Assembly (NCBI RefSeq): GCF_018991925.1
Contig: NW_024737042.1
Span: 20,150,795-20,214,794 of the forward strand
Reading direction: 5' to 3'
From: Homarus americanus
Taxonomy: Eukaryota > Arthropoda > Malacostraca > Decapoda > Nephropidae
DNA: 64,000 nucleotides
Positions 24,067 to 35,395 of the stretch are shown in pieces (positions within the stretch are counted from its first letter, which is position 1; the number at the start of each line of letters is the position of its first letter). Below the pieces are notes generated by a model that was given only the letters and a program-made list of their open reading frames with translations, did no database searches and had not been told where the DNA came from. A program made the translations under genes and the position numbers.

Positions 24067-25216
24067 TGTTATACCATAACTTAGCAACTTGAATTACGTT
24101 AAAAATTAATATAATAATGAGGGCACATGTGGCACAACAAAAATGCAAATTGGCAACTTAGCACAACTTAGTTCTTAATATTTAGTTCAATACACAAGAA
24201 ACAATGTTAAATGCGAAAGTTACAAACACAAATAAGGACGAAATTGTGCATCATGGGTTAAATCACAGCCCTATTTATCACCTTCCATATCAGGATAGGT
24301 TAAAGAAACTTAACTTGCATTCCCTAGAAAGACGAAGAGTGCGGGAAGATATGATAGAAGTATTTAAGTGGGTGAAAGGAATCAATAAAGGGGATATAGA
24401 TAAAGTTCTTATAATATCCGAGCAGGATAGGACTCGGAACAACGGATTCAAGTTGGATAAGTTTAGGTTTAGGAGGGAGATAGGAAGAAACTGGTTCACA
24501 AATAGGGTGGTGGACGAGTGGAACAAACTTAGCAACTTTGTAGTAAGTGCGGGAACTCTGGAAAGTTTCAAAAGGAGGCTAGATAGATTCATGGATGATA
24601 GAGAGTGGTAGTAACTCTCGACAGGAGCTGCCATGCACAGGCCAACCGGCCTATTGCAGACTCCTTATTTTCTTATGTTCTTATGTAACAGTTCAGGAGT
24701 GAATGTTTGGAATTTTACACGTCACGAAAAGTTAAGTAAAATTTAATAATAAAAGTTTACCATAATAAGTGTGCAGATAAATTAAATCAAGAGAATAAAG
24801 AATAAACATAATCCTGTGTAAACCACTAATATATGCACAGTAAAAAAACAATAAACTACTTTGTAATATCGCCATTGATTGCACTTTACACCCATTAATA
24901 ATAATAGAGCAGCACTGAAGATTTAATACTCAACTAAACCCGATTTGAAAAGGTATCTACCACTGACAAACTCAAACGTCATTCCACCTTCAAGGCCAGC
25001 CAATGACTGACAAACCTAACACTAATATTAAATTACTCCCACATTAAGCTGCAAAAATACCTATATACATATAAGGAAAAAATTATCAAGTACCAGCGCT
25101 GCTCACACATAATTATACAAAAATATTATATTTACATGAGTTGAGGGTAACATGCCTAAAAAATATTTCACTAAGCACAACTCAACGCACCACTGTACAT
25201 TACGCTCTGCAGAACA
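24067..25216 (-). repeat. 5' LTR of the minus-strand gypsy copy
   Basis: On the minus strand it starts TGTTCTGCAGAGCGTAATGT and ends GGTATAACA. It aligns along its length with 12350-13159 in reverse complement once the CR1-B insertion 24281-24686 is removed. Confidence 0.86.
24281..24686 (+). mobile_element. CR1-type LINE, subfamily B, 3' fragment inside the LTR
   Basis: Begins CCTTCCATATCAGGATAGG, codes for the RT C-terminal region (SLERRRVREDMIEVFKW, FRFRREIGRNWFTNRVVDEW), and ends GGCCTATTGCAGACTCC then TTATTTTCTTATGTTCTTATGT. The flanks TTATCAC and AACAGTTC are contiguous in the plus-strand LTR, so the insertion made no visible target duplication, as usual for CR1. Confidence 0.9.
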
Positions 25217-25221
25217 ATATT

Positions 25222-25330
25222 AAGGACTAAGTTGTGCCGAGTTGCCAATTTGTTTTTTGTTGTGCCATATGCGCCCTCATTATTATATTCATCTTTAACG
25301 TAATTCAAGTTGCTAAGTTATGGCATAACA
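25222..25330 (+). repeat. 3' end piece of the gypsy LTR in plus orientation
   Basis: AAGGACTAAGTTGTGCCGAG through GCTAAGTTATGGCATAACA matches the last 110 bp of the plus-strand LTR (about 13050-13159), in the same orientation. It lies 5 bp beyond the end of the minus-strand LTR and is followed at once by minisatellite. It looks like the remaining edge of a 3' LTR of the plus-strand copy. Confidence 0.8.
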
Positions 25331-25470
25331 ATACTACTACACTGCTTTATGCCACTACACTGTTTTATTCCACTACACTGTCTTATACTACTACACTGCT
25401 TCATACTACTACACTGTATCATACACTACACTGTATCATACCACTACACTGTTTAATACCCCTTCATCAC
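25331..25470. repeat. minisatellite relic right of the gypsy block
   Basis: Degenerate CACTACACTG(T/C)(T/A)T(C/T)ATAC units of the 18-bp family. With 12233-12349 they show that the gypsy block sits inside an older minisatellite array. Confidence 0.85.
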
Positions 25471-25496
25471 TTTATATCATCTGAGGATAAGAATAA

Positions 25497-25498
<2 letters not shown>

Positions 25499-25541
<43 letters not shown>
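25499..25541. repeat. (TA)n microsatellite
   Basis: A perfect AT dinucleotide run. Confidence 0.96.
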
Positions 25542-25806
25542 AATTAAGGGGTAAAATATTCAAATACAGGTAAATAAATGAAACTCGATACAAGGAATAA
25601 GTGTTGACTAAAGCTGAAGGTGCGGTGAATCCCTGAATTGGGTCAAGCTTATTACGTGCCTTTGTACCAGATTTTGGGAGGAATACAATTTTGCCTAGGC
25701 CCCTCCCCTTCCCCTCCCCAGAAATATTTATCCATCTTTCAAGTTGAATTCCGTTTAGCTGATAACTGGTGACGGACACGGCAGCTTGGGCTATTCAATG
25801 ATATAT

Positions 25807-26112
25807 CTAACAAGAGGATTCGAAGACAGGATGAAAAATTTTCCAAAGTTGTTGCCATTGGTGGAACAAGGATTTCATTTTTGACTTAGTGCCAAAGGAT
25901 AAAGTCAAAGGGGTGAGGTCAGGTGAACGAGCTGGCCAAATAATGCCCCCCTCTACCCATGGCCGTTCCAACGATTCGGCTACCGTTGCGAAAATACGGT
26001 GGCGCACCATCCATCTGAAGGGAACCATCGACTATCTTCCAGCAACTGAGGCATCAGCAAAGGGAGCCCTTACTGAAATTTTAAAGATTGGAAATAAAAC
26101 TGCTATTAATTA
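25807..26112 (-). pseudogene. mariner-like transposase, C-terminal fragment
   Basis: The minus strand reads VEGGIIWPARSPDLTPL, matching the W-P-x-R-S-P-D-L-(T/N)-P signature around the third catalytic Asp of mariner-like transposases. Upstream FRWMVRHRIFATVAES is compatible but weak. The frame shifts after LTPL. Stops upstream (near 26030) and the missing N-terminus make it a relic. No inverted repeats were recognised around it. Confidence 0.65.
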
Positions 26113-28785
26113 GCATTGTTCGTTTTTTCATAATTAATATTCAAAATGTGGAAGATCATTTGTATAACGAACGCATTTAGAAAAAAACAATCCGTGCTAG
26201 GAATTATCACCTCGGCAGCACAACTTGTACTGTAATCAATTCAATTTTAATTTCAACTGTTTATTCCTTGATAGAGGAAGTGGGATCCTAGTGCTGTCAC
26301 TAGATACCCCTGTACAATGACACCAGAAGCATCTGGCAAGTGTGACAAGTATATACAGTATAATTATTATAAAGGGGCTTACTAAAGCCAAAGGAAGGAA
26401 GGATATTCCTTTAACACATAATCAATGTTATTTACAAAATATCGTACTGTAATCGTCGAATAATTTCCTGGGCCAAACCGGACCATTCGCAAATTTTAGA
26501 ACATTCTTACGCGCAAATTTCTAAAGTGTTCTACGCCAACAAGCAAAATCACGATGGTGTCTTACGAATGTGTATTATTATGGACTAAATCTCTTGATGA
26601 TTAATGGTTTTGTTCCGTACTCCAACAACGAAGATCCAAACGGACCCTTGCTTGTGCCATTGCGTGTTCATCACCCCGCTTACGGCGTGGCTTGTACAGT
26701 CATCAAGCAGTTAGAATACACTCTAACGATAGTCTATCAGAAGCCATTGTCAGGGGCAAGCCGAAGGCGTCAGTATGTGTGGTGTGAGGTAGCAAGGGAA
26801 TGAGGATGGGTGAAACAAAATATGCTCTAGATATCGGGGGCTGTTGTCTTGTTGCAAAACTAATCCTTGTACTGTGATGGAAGTTGTCGTAGTGTATTGT
26901 GCTGCGTGTGTTTGTCTGGTGGTAGTTATCCTATTGCGTGTATTAATTATGCAAGGAAATATAATGAGCTGTGCATATTGTGAGCTGTTTTGTATGCTGT
27001 CAACCATCAACTGCTACGTCTTAGTAGTTGGGAGTTGGGATGGGGTGAGGACGAAGTTGGTGCTAATTCCTGATCAGAGAGGATGTGCACTATGTCAGTC
27101 TGTGGACGATGTACAATACGGTGATCTGTGTTCTAATCGCATACGCATGGCATGGCAGCCTCTTCACCGCGTTCTTGCTAACGGACGCCACCTGCTAATA
27201 AATAGCCCGGCTGTTAGCTCCAATTGTCTGCCTGTCTATGAGTCTTCTGCAACCCTGAGTTTGTGGTTAATGATGACAGTGTAGCCCGGAGAGCAAAAAA
27301 GGCGCGCGTGGGAATCATGGTACGTGGTGTTGAGGGATGAACGTGTGTGTTGAATGGTGATGACTTCGAGTTTTCGGTGTTTATCAAGTTTTGTCACGTT
27401 ACTGTTATTATATCTATGTGTGTGTGAGTTATATTGTCATGTGGTCTGTTGTTATGGTTTATCATCCCAAGCTGACTTCTCCAGACCCACTGGAGATATT
27501 TGAAATTAATTGCTGTCTCCATTTGTCCGTTTTTCATATTTTTTTTTTACTAGAAAACATTCCCACTAGTTGTTTGGGAACTTTATATTCCTACTCCCTA
27601 CACTTCCTGAGAATTCCTTTGGGATTCCCTCGTAATTTTGAAATAGGGAAAGATCATTGCTCAAAATGGGCTAAAAAAGTCCCTCTTTCAGTAAATTAAT
27701 ACATCATCAGTCGTGGTTACAAAGAGGTGAATTACGTGTAACATTTTCATTTCATTCTTCATTTGATTATCATTGATTGTTTATGTTTACTCATACAAAT
27801 TGTCTATCATTTTACTTATTCATTTGTATGTTTACTTATTTAGTTATTTATTAATTCACCCATCTCATTGCATGGAGGTTGATAATTAAATGTATAATTT
27901 TGATCCCACAACAGATGCAACCGTGATTAGCTTCCTGTGTGACCTTGCACAACGACACGGGGTCACATAAGGCATACTTTGTGGTAAGAGCAGATCAGCT
28001 GGGTATGCTATGTGTATTTTTTATGTGTGCGACTGTCTGCCTATATGTCTATCACTATTTCCCTCCCTCCCTCTCTCTACCTATCTCCCGGACATGTCTC
28101 TATCAAGGTGAGAGCCTCAGGCCTCAGGTAGAGAGACGTGGCCAGTCATCACCATGACATTGACAAGCTTAATTACCTCTAATGGATCTCACCTGTTAAA
28201 GAGAGAGAGAGAGAGAGGTAATACACGAATAAAAATGCGTTAACCTGTTCGGAGGATTTTTTTTTTTGTACTTGTAAGTGAAGTTAACAGTTATAAAGAG
28301 CAAGGAAAAATAAGTCGCTGCTATTTTAACACAGATGGACCCTAAACCTAGACTGACCTGACCACTATGATTGGGATGTATTCGGTGTGGGTTGGATAAG
28401 GACTGGGTACCATTAGGATTAGGTATCAGTTATTCTGATACTCATTAAGACTGGGTCCTATTGCGAGTAGGTCACAGTCCTAATGATTAGTTCAGCTTCG
28501 ATTGGAAACCAATAGGTATGGAGCTCATTTGGCCACCAATAAAGTTACCAAGGAGGAAAACAAGATTTAGCCCCTCTGTTCTAGTCCGTTATTTTCTCGT
28601 TCACTTCTCTCCAGGAGGTAAAAACGGCTATGGAATATTGTGTGAAGTAATAGGAAAAATTTTCATATATAATGAGAAGAAATTTCATTAAGACGATTGT
28701 TTGTCATCATAAATATTAAATATTCTCGGGCAGTGAGGTCTTTCCTTAGCCAAAAAATACCTTTAGAAAGCTAAGGGAAATTAAA
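26113..28785. other. unassigned DNA
   Basis: Open frames at 26570-26803, 26844-27284 and 27391-27699 show no family resemblance, no codon periodicity I can see and no supporting neighbours. Short GA microsatellite at 28199-28218. No RNA gene recognised. Confidence 0.5.
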
Positions 28786-28789
28786 ACAT

Positions 28790-28990
28790 AAAGTCAATGA
28801 CCACGGGTTCGATTCTCAGCCGGTGAAGAGGACCTGGTTCCCTCCTTCAACACTCAGCTGTAAACTGAAGACACTATCGGGAGACTTTAGCGACGGTGGA
28901 ACAACCGTTCGGTGGATTATCATCCTACCAATGTGGTGAGATAATTTACTGGCAGTTAAATGCGAAGAATAAGGCGATCAACAAGAGTCC
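28790..28990 (+). repeat. SINE-like fragment with B box
   Basis: CACGGGTTCGATTCTCAGCC contains a pol III B box (GGTTCGATTCT). The following 180 bp (CAACACTCAGCTGTAAACTG, CGGTGGAACAACCGTTCGG) have the look of a tRNA-derived SINE body. The A box half is not visible, so it is truncated or degenerate. Confidence 0.45.
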
Positions 28991-30212
28991 GGCCACACCG
29001 CTTTATCAGAACCAAACATGCAAGAGGGAGACTGAAAAGGGAGACTGAAATCATCGTATCTGGTTACATGAGTGCAGGAGTGGTAAAAATTGGACAGCTG
29101 TAGTGAAGATATGTAAAGGTTTCATGAAAACATCACAGTGTGGTAATGAGACAGGACACACTGCCACCAGATGAGTGATAACATAAGATCTTGACACTCT
29201 GCTACAAACATTATTTAAGAAAACACGGCGGCGTAGGTCTACAGAAGGCGCTGATATGTCGGTTTTAATATGACTGATATTTTCTCTTAATGAAATTCGA
29301 GGAAACACCAATCACAGCGAGGGTTTCTATTTTTTTCAGGTAGCTTCAATTGTGAACATGATCTGCTCAATGTGTTGTGATTGCTTTTTTTCAAGCTTTC
29401 TCATTTCATTCTCTACTAATAAACGGATGAAGATTTTTAGTTGTGTGTCATTGTTAAGTTTTATAGTAATTATCATTCAATCTCTCATATTAACCATAGT
29501 ATATCCTTATGTTACGATTATTTAGCTATTGTAACATATTAAGTAAGATTATTTAAACAGTTTGCATAGATGAGCAAGATATACACTGTACGAGTCTGAC
29601 ACAAGTTGTTACTATTGCATGAACTGTGTAGGAATGGATAGGCAGAGAAGGTGTGTGCCTGGCTTGGCCTCAGTACAAAACTTTTATTGGACATTTCCAT
29701 GTAAATTCCTACAAAGGCTGCTGGCTATGCCTGAGCAGTGGAGAAGTGGTGGAGGAGGGGACGCGTAGTGAGGGTGTGGTTAGGTAGCTCTCATTGTGCT
29801 GGTTACGTTTCTTTGTGCCACCATGAGAGTCAGGCAGCACACATCACGTCCACCTCCAGGCAGGGAAAGTCGCCAACCAATGCTCACCCCCTCCTGATCC
29901 AGTTTTATTGGGAGCCTATGTTTGTTGAGCGTTATATTTGCTGAGGTCATCACTCTGGGCCAGGTCACAGATTTAAATACATTAAAAACTTTATATCCAA
30001 CATAAGTGTATTTTCACGTTTAGTCAAGTGACGTCTTTCCGGCAAACTGAATGACCTAATGGCACCACATTACGATCATCTTACAGGTACAAAGACTTCC
30101 TGAATCGCCATTAACTAACACAACATCCCAACAAGAGAGCTTTACATATTTAATTTAGCGATGTACATTGTTCACAGCTATTGAATCAACAGATTGTCAA
30201 GATAGTCATATA
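28991..30212. other. unassigned DNA
   Basis: No coding, RNA or repeat family recognised. Frames at 29051-29311 (minus) and 29738-29944 (plus) are short and featureless. Confidence 0.5.
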
Positions 30213-30500
30213 TGCTTTTGTCTTACCGAACCGCTACTGACCCAACACCTGCATGACTTACTGAACCGCTACTGACCCATTGCCTGAATGACTTACTGGA
30301 CCATTACTGATCCAGCACCTACATGACTTACTGAACCGCTATTGACCCAACACCAGCATGACTTATTGAATTGCTACTGACCCATTGCCTGCATGACTTA
30401 CTGGACCATTACTGATCCAACACCTACATGACTTACTGAACCGCTACTGACCCAACCCCTGCATGACTTATTGAATTGCTACTGACTTACTAAATCGTAC
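30213..30500. repeat. about 35-bp minisatellite
   Basis: Around eight units of GACTTACTGAACCGCTACTG + ACCCAACACCTGCAT with alternating variants (GGACCATTACTGATCC, GAATTGCTACTGACC). The variants recur in a two-unit or longer order, suggesting higher-order duplication. Confidence 0.88.
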
Positions 30501-30984
30501 GTCAGCAAGAAACCCATACCTGTATACATAGTGGACCACTACTTGGGCGGATTGACGTCAACACTGCGTCACCAACACAGGACCGACACATAAACCTGTT
30601 CTTTCCCTCACACTTTTAAGAGAATCACCGAGTAAATGTATTATATATAAGGCATGAGAACAGTTATGATTACTCCTGAACACAATTCAACAGGAAAATT
30701 TATTAGGTCTGTACTGGACCTTAGTATAAGGAAGAAGCTTTTGGGTCTACAATGGTGAGAAATTGATTGACGGTAGAGAGAGAAAATTATATAGGAAACG
30801 CCAGGAAGAAGAACGTTACCTGGAGAAATCGGCTCGAAACCTCGCCAACACCTACCACAACACTACCTACACTCACACACATACACGGTTATACACCATC
30901 ACCCTTCCCTCCTACACCCTCTCAGGCTTATGTCTGCCGCGGCGACCTAACAAATGGCCAATGTTTTGCCCATAAATAAAAATA

Positions 30985-31640
30985 TCTCGCTTGTGGCAAC
31001 AGCCATACCTAGCGGTGGTGACAATAACACCTGCGGCGACAATTTCACCGACGGGTGGTAAGAACTTCACCCAACGCAACAACCTTATCCAATTGTGGCA
31101 ACGAACTCACTCTGGCAAAAACTTTCCGGTGGCTACAGTCTCACCTGCTGAAGGTAACAGTATTACCTATACCTTTACAGAAACTTTGCCTAGAAGTGGT
31201 AACAACATTCAATTGAGTCTTCAACAGTGGTATCAACCTTACCTACGGCATCAACCTCACCTGTAACATCGCCAAAACCAGCGACATCAACCTCACCCGC
31301 GGCAACAACCTAACTTGCGGCTTCAACTTCACCCGCGGCATCAATCTCACCTGAGAAATCACCATTACCAGCGACATCATCCTCACCTGCGGCATCAAAC
31401 TCACCTTTGACATCAACCTTACCTGCGGCAATAACTATACAGGTAACAAAAACCTATCACTTGTGGCAACAACTTCTCTGTGTCTAAAAAAGCGTTACCT
31501 GTGACAGCAACATTACTGGTGAAAAAGACCCCACAAATTTCGGCAACAATTTAGCCGGTGACACAAACTACCTGCGGCAACACCTTTACCGGTGGTGTAA
31601 ACCCCCCCAGCGTCAATTGCCTTCACTCTGCATCAACAGT
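30985..31640. repeat. degenerate 18-bp-type minisatellite
   Basis: Repeated variants of ATCAACCTCACCTGCGGC and relatives, clearest at 31243-31440 and strongly degraded at the edges. Distinct in sequence from the 9-11 kb minisatellite. Confidence 0.75.
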
Positions 31641-31742
31641 GTTGCCAGTAACGACAACATGACATGCCTCTTCCTTTTTACATGCGGCAACACTTCCCCC
31701 TCACAATAGCTCTCCTTAACGGTCTATAACAACCACAAGGAA

Positions 31743-31960
31743 CATCATCTTTAACCCCTTGAATACGATGACTTAACCTCCTGAGTACCTGAGTATGAGG
31801 ACTTAACCCCCTGAGGACCATGAAATAACCCCATGAGTACGATGACTTAACCCCGTGAGTACAATGACTTAACCCCCTGAGTAAGAAAATTTTCCATCCT
31901 CAATAATGATGATAACCCTCTGCGTACGAGGACTTAGCCCCGAGAATGAACTCATAACCC
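31743..31960. repeat. about 22-bp minisatellite
   Basis: Repeats of GACTTAACCCCCTGAGTACG with the last bases varying. Regular at 31743-31890, degraded to 31960 and beyond. Confidence 0.8.
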
Positions 31961-32164
31961 CAGAGAACAATATCATCGTACTCGATGTGTTAAAATAGTT
32001 GCTTTCCTACTCAAGGGATTAAATCACCTGTTATAATGTTTATATTAGAGTCAGACCATTTACAGTAGTCTACACTCTAGCTGTTAAAATAACATAAAAT
32101 GACAATAATGTTGGCAATAATCATGACAATGAAAATAATTAAGATATTACAACTACTATTACTA

Positions 32165-32305
<141 letters not shown>

Positions 32306-32810
32306 TTAATAAACACTACAATCATTTCCTTATCCCTCACATGATATACAGTACATTGACAGACTTCAATAATAAAGCGAGCCGTTATAAGGTATAAGGT
32401 GATCACCAGTCTTCATAATGATGAGTCTGATGTATAACACTAAGGCAAGGTAAACAACAAGAGCCTCAGCAACACGGAGACTCACCATCATAAAAACACT
32501 TTTGTGCTTGTGACGTCAGCAGCTCAGACAACTGGAAATGATAAACAACCTTCGTTACATCTTACCAAGGAATGTTTTTGTGGAGACTCCGGCAAAACAA
32601 ATACTAATTAAATGTGACTTGTTTGTGTGTGGATATTGACTAGTAATATTAACAGTAGTTATATGCTGTTATTGGGTGTCTCGTGTAATAGACCAAGAGT
32701 ATACTCTATGTATATGAGTTGATCAAGACAGAAGTACAGAATAATTTTTCTTCATTGTTCGTTATACCTATTTGCATCCGGGTATTTTTAAAGACGAGTC
32801 AATATACCAT

Positions 32811-33110
32811 CAGACCCCAAAAAATTCTAACAAAAGATCTGTCAACGGTTTTTGGCCCTACTGGGTGTTTTAAAAAACAGAAAAAATTCTACCAAAATCT
32901 GACCACCGGAAGTGGGTTAAAACTGGCTCCGTTCCAAGATGGCCGCCGCTGACCTTGAAAATCAGGAAGGCGGCTGTAACCTTATTATTATATTTAGGCG
33001 TAGAACACCAATTTTTATCTTACTTAGGTTTTAAGGGTCAAGGAATTCATTGTTGCCGATAAAATTTCAATCCGATTAACCAGACCCTTAAATCAAAGAC
33101 TGCGGCCAAC
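32811..33110 (+). repeat. left terminal inverted repeat
   Basis: Pairs with 38590-38905 in reverse complement. Near-identical blocks include CTACTGGGTGTT, AAATCTGACCACCG, AAGTGGGTTAAAACTG, GGCCGCCGCTGACC, GAAAATCAGGAAG and TTTTAAGGGTCAAGGAATTC. The similarity fades outside about 32811 and inside about 33110. Confidence 0.88.
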
Positions 33111-33325
33111 AATCACGAATGGAGGCACTAGTACCAATAACTCCCATATTATTTCCCCTGAAAAGCAGCTTTAGGGCCAAAGAATATAAATATCCGTTTT
33201 TTTAGTAAATTTTATTGACATGTTTCAGAATAATGTATTTCAGAGAGTACACTGAAGGACTAGTGAAAAAATATACATACCAAATGCAATAGTAAAAAAA
33301 AAACTCACTCTTTCATCGCTTCAGT

Positions 33326-33455
33326 TTAGTCCTCAAATCCGTCCTCTAGTTCCTCTGAAAGCTGGTTGTGCGAATTGCCACAGGACGTAAGTTCGCATGA
33401 TTCACATGCATAAGTACATGGAAGCTCATATCTTCTGCAACTGCAACCAGTTGCT
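33326..33455 (-). pseudogene. C-terminal Cys-rich end of the nuclease-like protein
   Basis: The minus strand reads CSCRRYELPCTYACESC then ELTSCGNSHNQLSEELEDG and stops at 33326. The many Cys residues at CxC and CxxC spacing suggest a metal-binding tail. It is the natural end of the protein, but the neighbouring upstream coding is on the opposite strand, which locates one inversion breakpoint near 33455. Confidence 0.75.
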
Positions 33456-33459
33456 CAGG

Positions 33460-35395
33460 CAAGGCAGCTTGACTCATGTCAGTAAGATGACGGAAGAACA
33501 GCGAGCATTGTGGACAATGTCATCCCCCATAGTGTCTGAGTTCAACACTGTCATGCAGGAGTTCAATGATCTCACATACACCACAAGTGAACAACACAAA
33601 GATTCAACTGACTCCAGAATTGAAAGACACGCATCAGACCTTTCTAAGATAAACACAAAGCTGATTTCATGTTCACCTTTCTCCTCTGACCCCTCATTGA
33701 GAAATATCATCAATGGTATGGTGGCGAAAGAAGACGTCAATGTGCATGAATACGAATCCGTTGGAAGGAACATCATCGATAGAATGATTGGACAACCTGT
33801 ATTTTCCTTCTCTTTTAAGAGGAAGGACAAAGCCAAGACCCTGGGAAATTCATCTGCTGTCAAGGTTGCCCCTAACAGAACCAGAGATCCTGGCCTACTG
33901 TTCCAGCGATTCCTTTTAGTGTCCAGGACAGGACATCTGTCTCTTGAGGAGGTGATGAGATATGAGGTGAGTCCATACCCGTCATCCCTTTTTGAGGACA
34001 AGAACATCTTGAGAAAGGCCGACAAGCCTCAACTAGCCCAAGCCATCAATGACCATTGTAACAAGATACCATCAAGTAAAGCGACATCAGATGCTATCCC
34101 GAAAAGTGAAAGATATGTGCTTGACTGTTAATTAATATGATGTATTTCTTTATGCACGAACCTCTGTCCCGCATGGCAGTGAACAGTGACATCACCCACA
34201 TGAATCTGACCTATATATACTGTTAATGAATACGATGTATTTCTTTGTGTATGAACCTCTGTCCTGCGTGGCAGTGAGAAGTAGTACCACCCTCAGTGTC
34301 AAGACTTGACTGAATTACTCAGAATAGGCAAACTGTACTCCAAGCTTTGTTAATAAATTTGTTAAACTAAACTAAACTAAACTGCTTGACAAAGGCTTCT
34401 TACTACGGAAGCTGAAGTGGACGAGGGGAGATACCTATGGTAAAATATCCAAGGTATATGCTGACTTTACAAGTAAGCACTATGAGGCAGCAATTGCTGT
34501 ATTTGACGGGTATGGGACAGGTCCCTCGATAAAAGATAACGCACATCGGAGACGGGAACAAACCATCAATTATCCGGTTGTAAACTTCACCAGTGAAACC
34601 GAATTTGAAGGGAAGCAGGAAGAATTCCTTTCAAGGTGAACTAACAAGCAACAACTAGTCAGATTAATAAGTGATGAACTGAAGAGGGTGGGCTGTACGG
34701 TCATTCGGGCAGGACATCACTAAGGCCGCAGTTAACACTGCATATGCACATTCCACCACGCTGATTGGAGAGGACACTGACTTGTTAATTTTTCTTCTCC
34801 ATTGCACCACAGCAGATGTCAAATCATTGTGTTTTAGATCGGACAGTCAGTCAAGAGGCATTCCAAAAGTGTACAACATCAATTGCATAAAGCGTGTTCT
34901 TGGCAGTGAATTGTGTACACAATTGTTATTTCTTCATGCTTTCACAGGATGCGATTCAACGTCCCGTGTTTATGGTGTTGGAAAGAAACCAGCCTTCCAA
35001 AAACTCGTGAAAGGTGATCCAGTCCTCCAATCCTGGGCAAATGCATTCACTTTACCAGGCAAGAACCACACTGACATAGAAAACCTCGGCAGCCAAGCGA
35101 TGGCTGTCATGTTTGGTGGGAAAAGCACATGTTCTCTGGCAGCCTTGCATTATGACATACTCACTAAGACAGTCGTCTCTGCAAAATCATTTGTTATGCC
35201 CGAGCGTCTTCCCCCAACTGAGTCTTACACCAAATTCCATTATCTCAGGGTGTACTTTCAGACCATGACATGGATGGGGATGGAGAGTGATATTGATCCT
35301 TTGAACTGGGGTTGGAGACTTGAAGACAAACAACTTGTACCCATAATGTCTGATATGAATGCTGCACCTGACACTCTACTGAAAATGATACATGA
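33460..35395 (+). pseudogene. inverted middle segment with FEN/XPG-like nuclease signature
   Basis: The plus strand reads KMTEEQRALWTMSSPIVSEF, TTSEQHKDS, RKADKPQLAQAI and YVLD; a LINE tail interrupts at 34125. It resumes with KGFLLRKLKW, AAIAVFDGYGTGPSIKD and RRREQTINYPVV, meets TGA at 34637, then KQQLVRLISDELKRVGCTV. The nuclease signature is LIGEDTDLLIFLL (34765-34795) followed by HAFTGCDSTSRVYGVGKK, comparable to the acidic cluster and the GCDY...GIG turn of FEN1/XPG 5' nucleases. A small deletion with frameshift near 34712 removes the first acidic cluster that relatives carry. ERLPPTESYTKFHYLRVYFQ and NWGWRLEDKQLVPI follow. It stops abruptly after LLKMIH near 35390, where opposite-strand coding begins. 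Confidence 0.75.
34125..34379 (+). mobile_element. 3' tail of the RNase H LINE inserted in the nuclease-like gene
   Basis: Two of the 102-bp 3' units, then CAAGACTTGACTGAATTACT and AATAAATTTGTTAAACTAAA extended as (CTAAA)n. The flanks carry TGCTTGAC on both sides (34117-34124 and 34380-34387), an 8-bp target duplication. Host coding resumes in frame after one copy of the duplication is discounted. Severely 5'-truncated: no ORF2 sequence remains. Confidence 0.93.

Noticed and set aside
26844..27284. 146-codon frame with a hydrophobic start as a secreted protein
   Set aside because: The hydrophobic stretch is short and the rest resembles no family. It lies in unassigned DNA with no supporting signal.
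33474..34025. 183-codon minus-strand frame inside the nuclease-like element
   Set aside because: It is the antisense shadow of the inverted plus-strand segment, whose motifs are clear.
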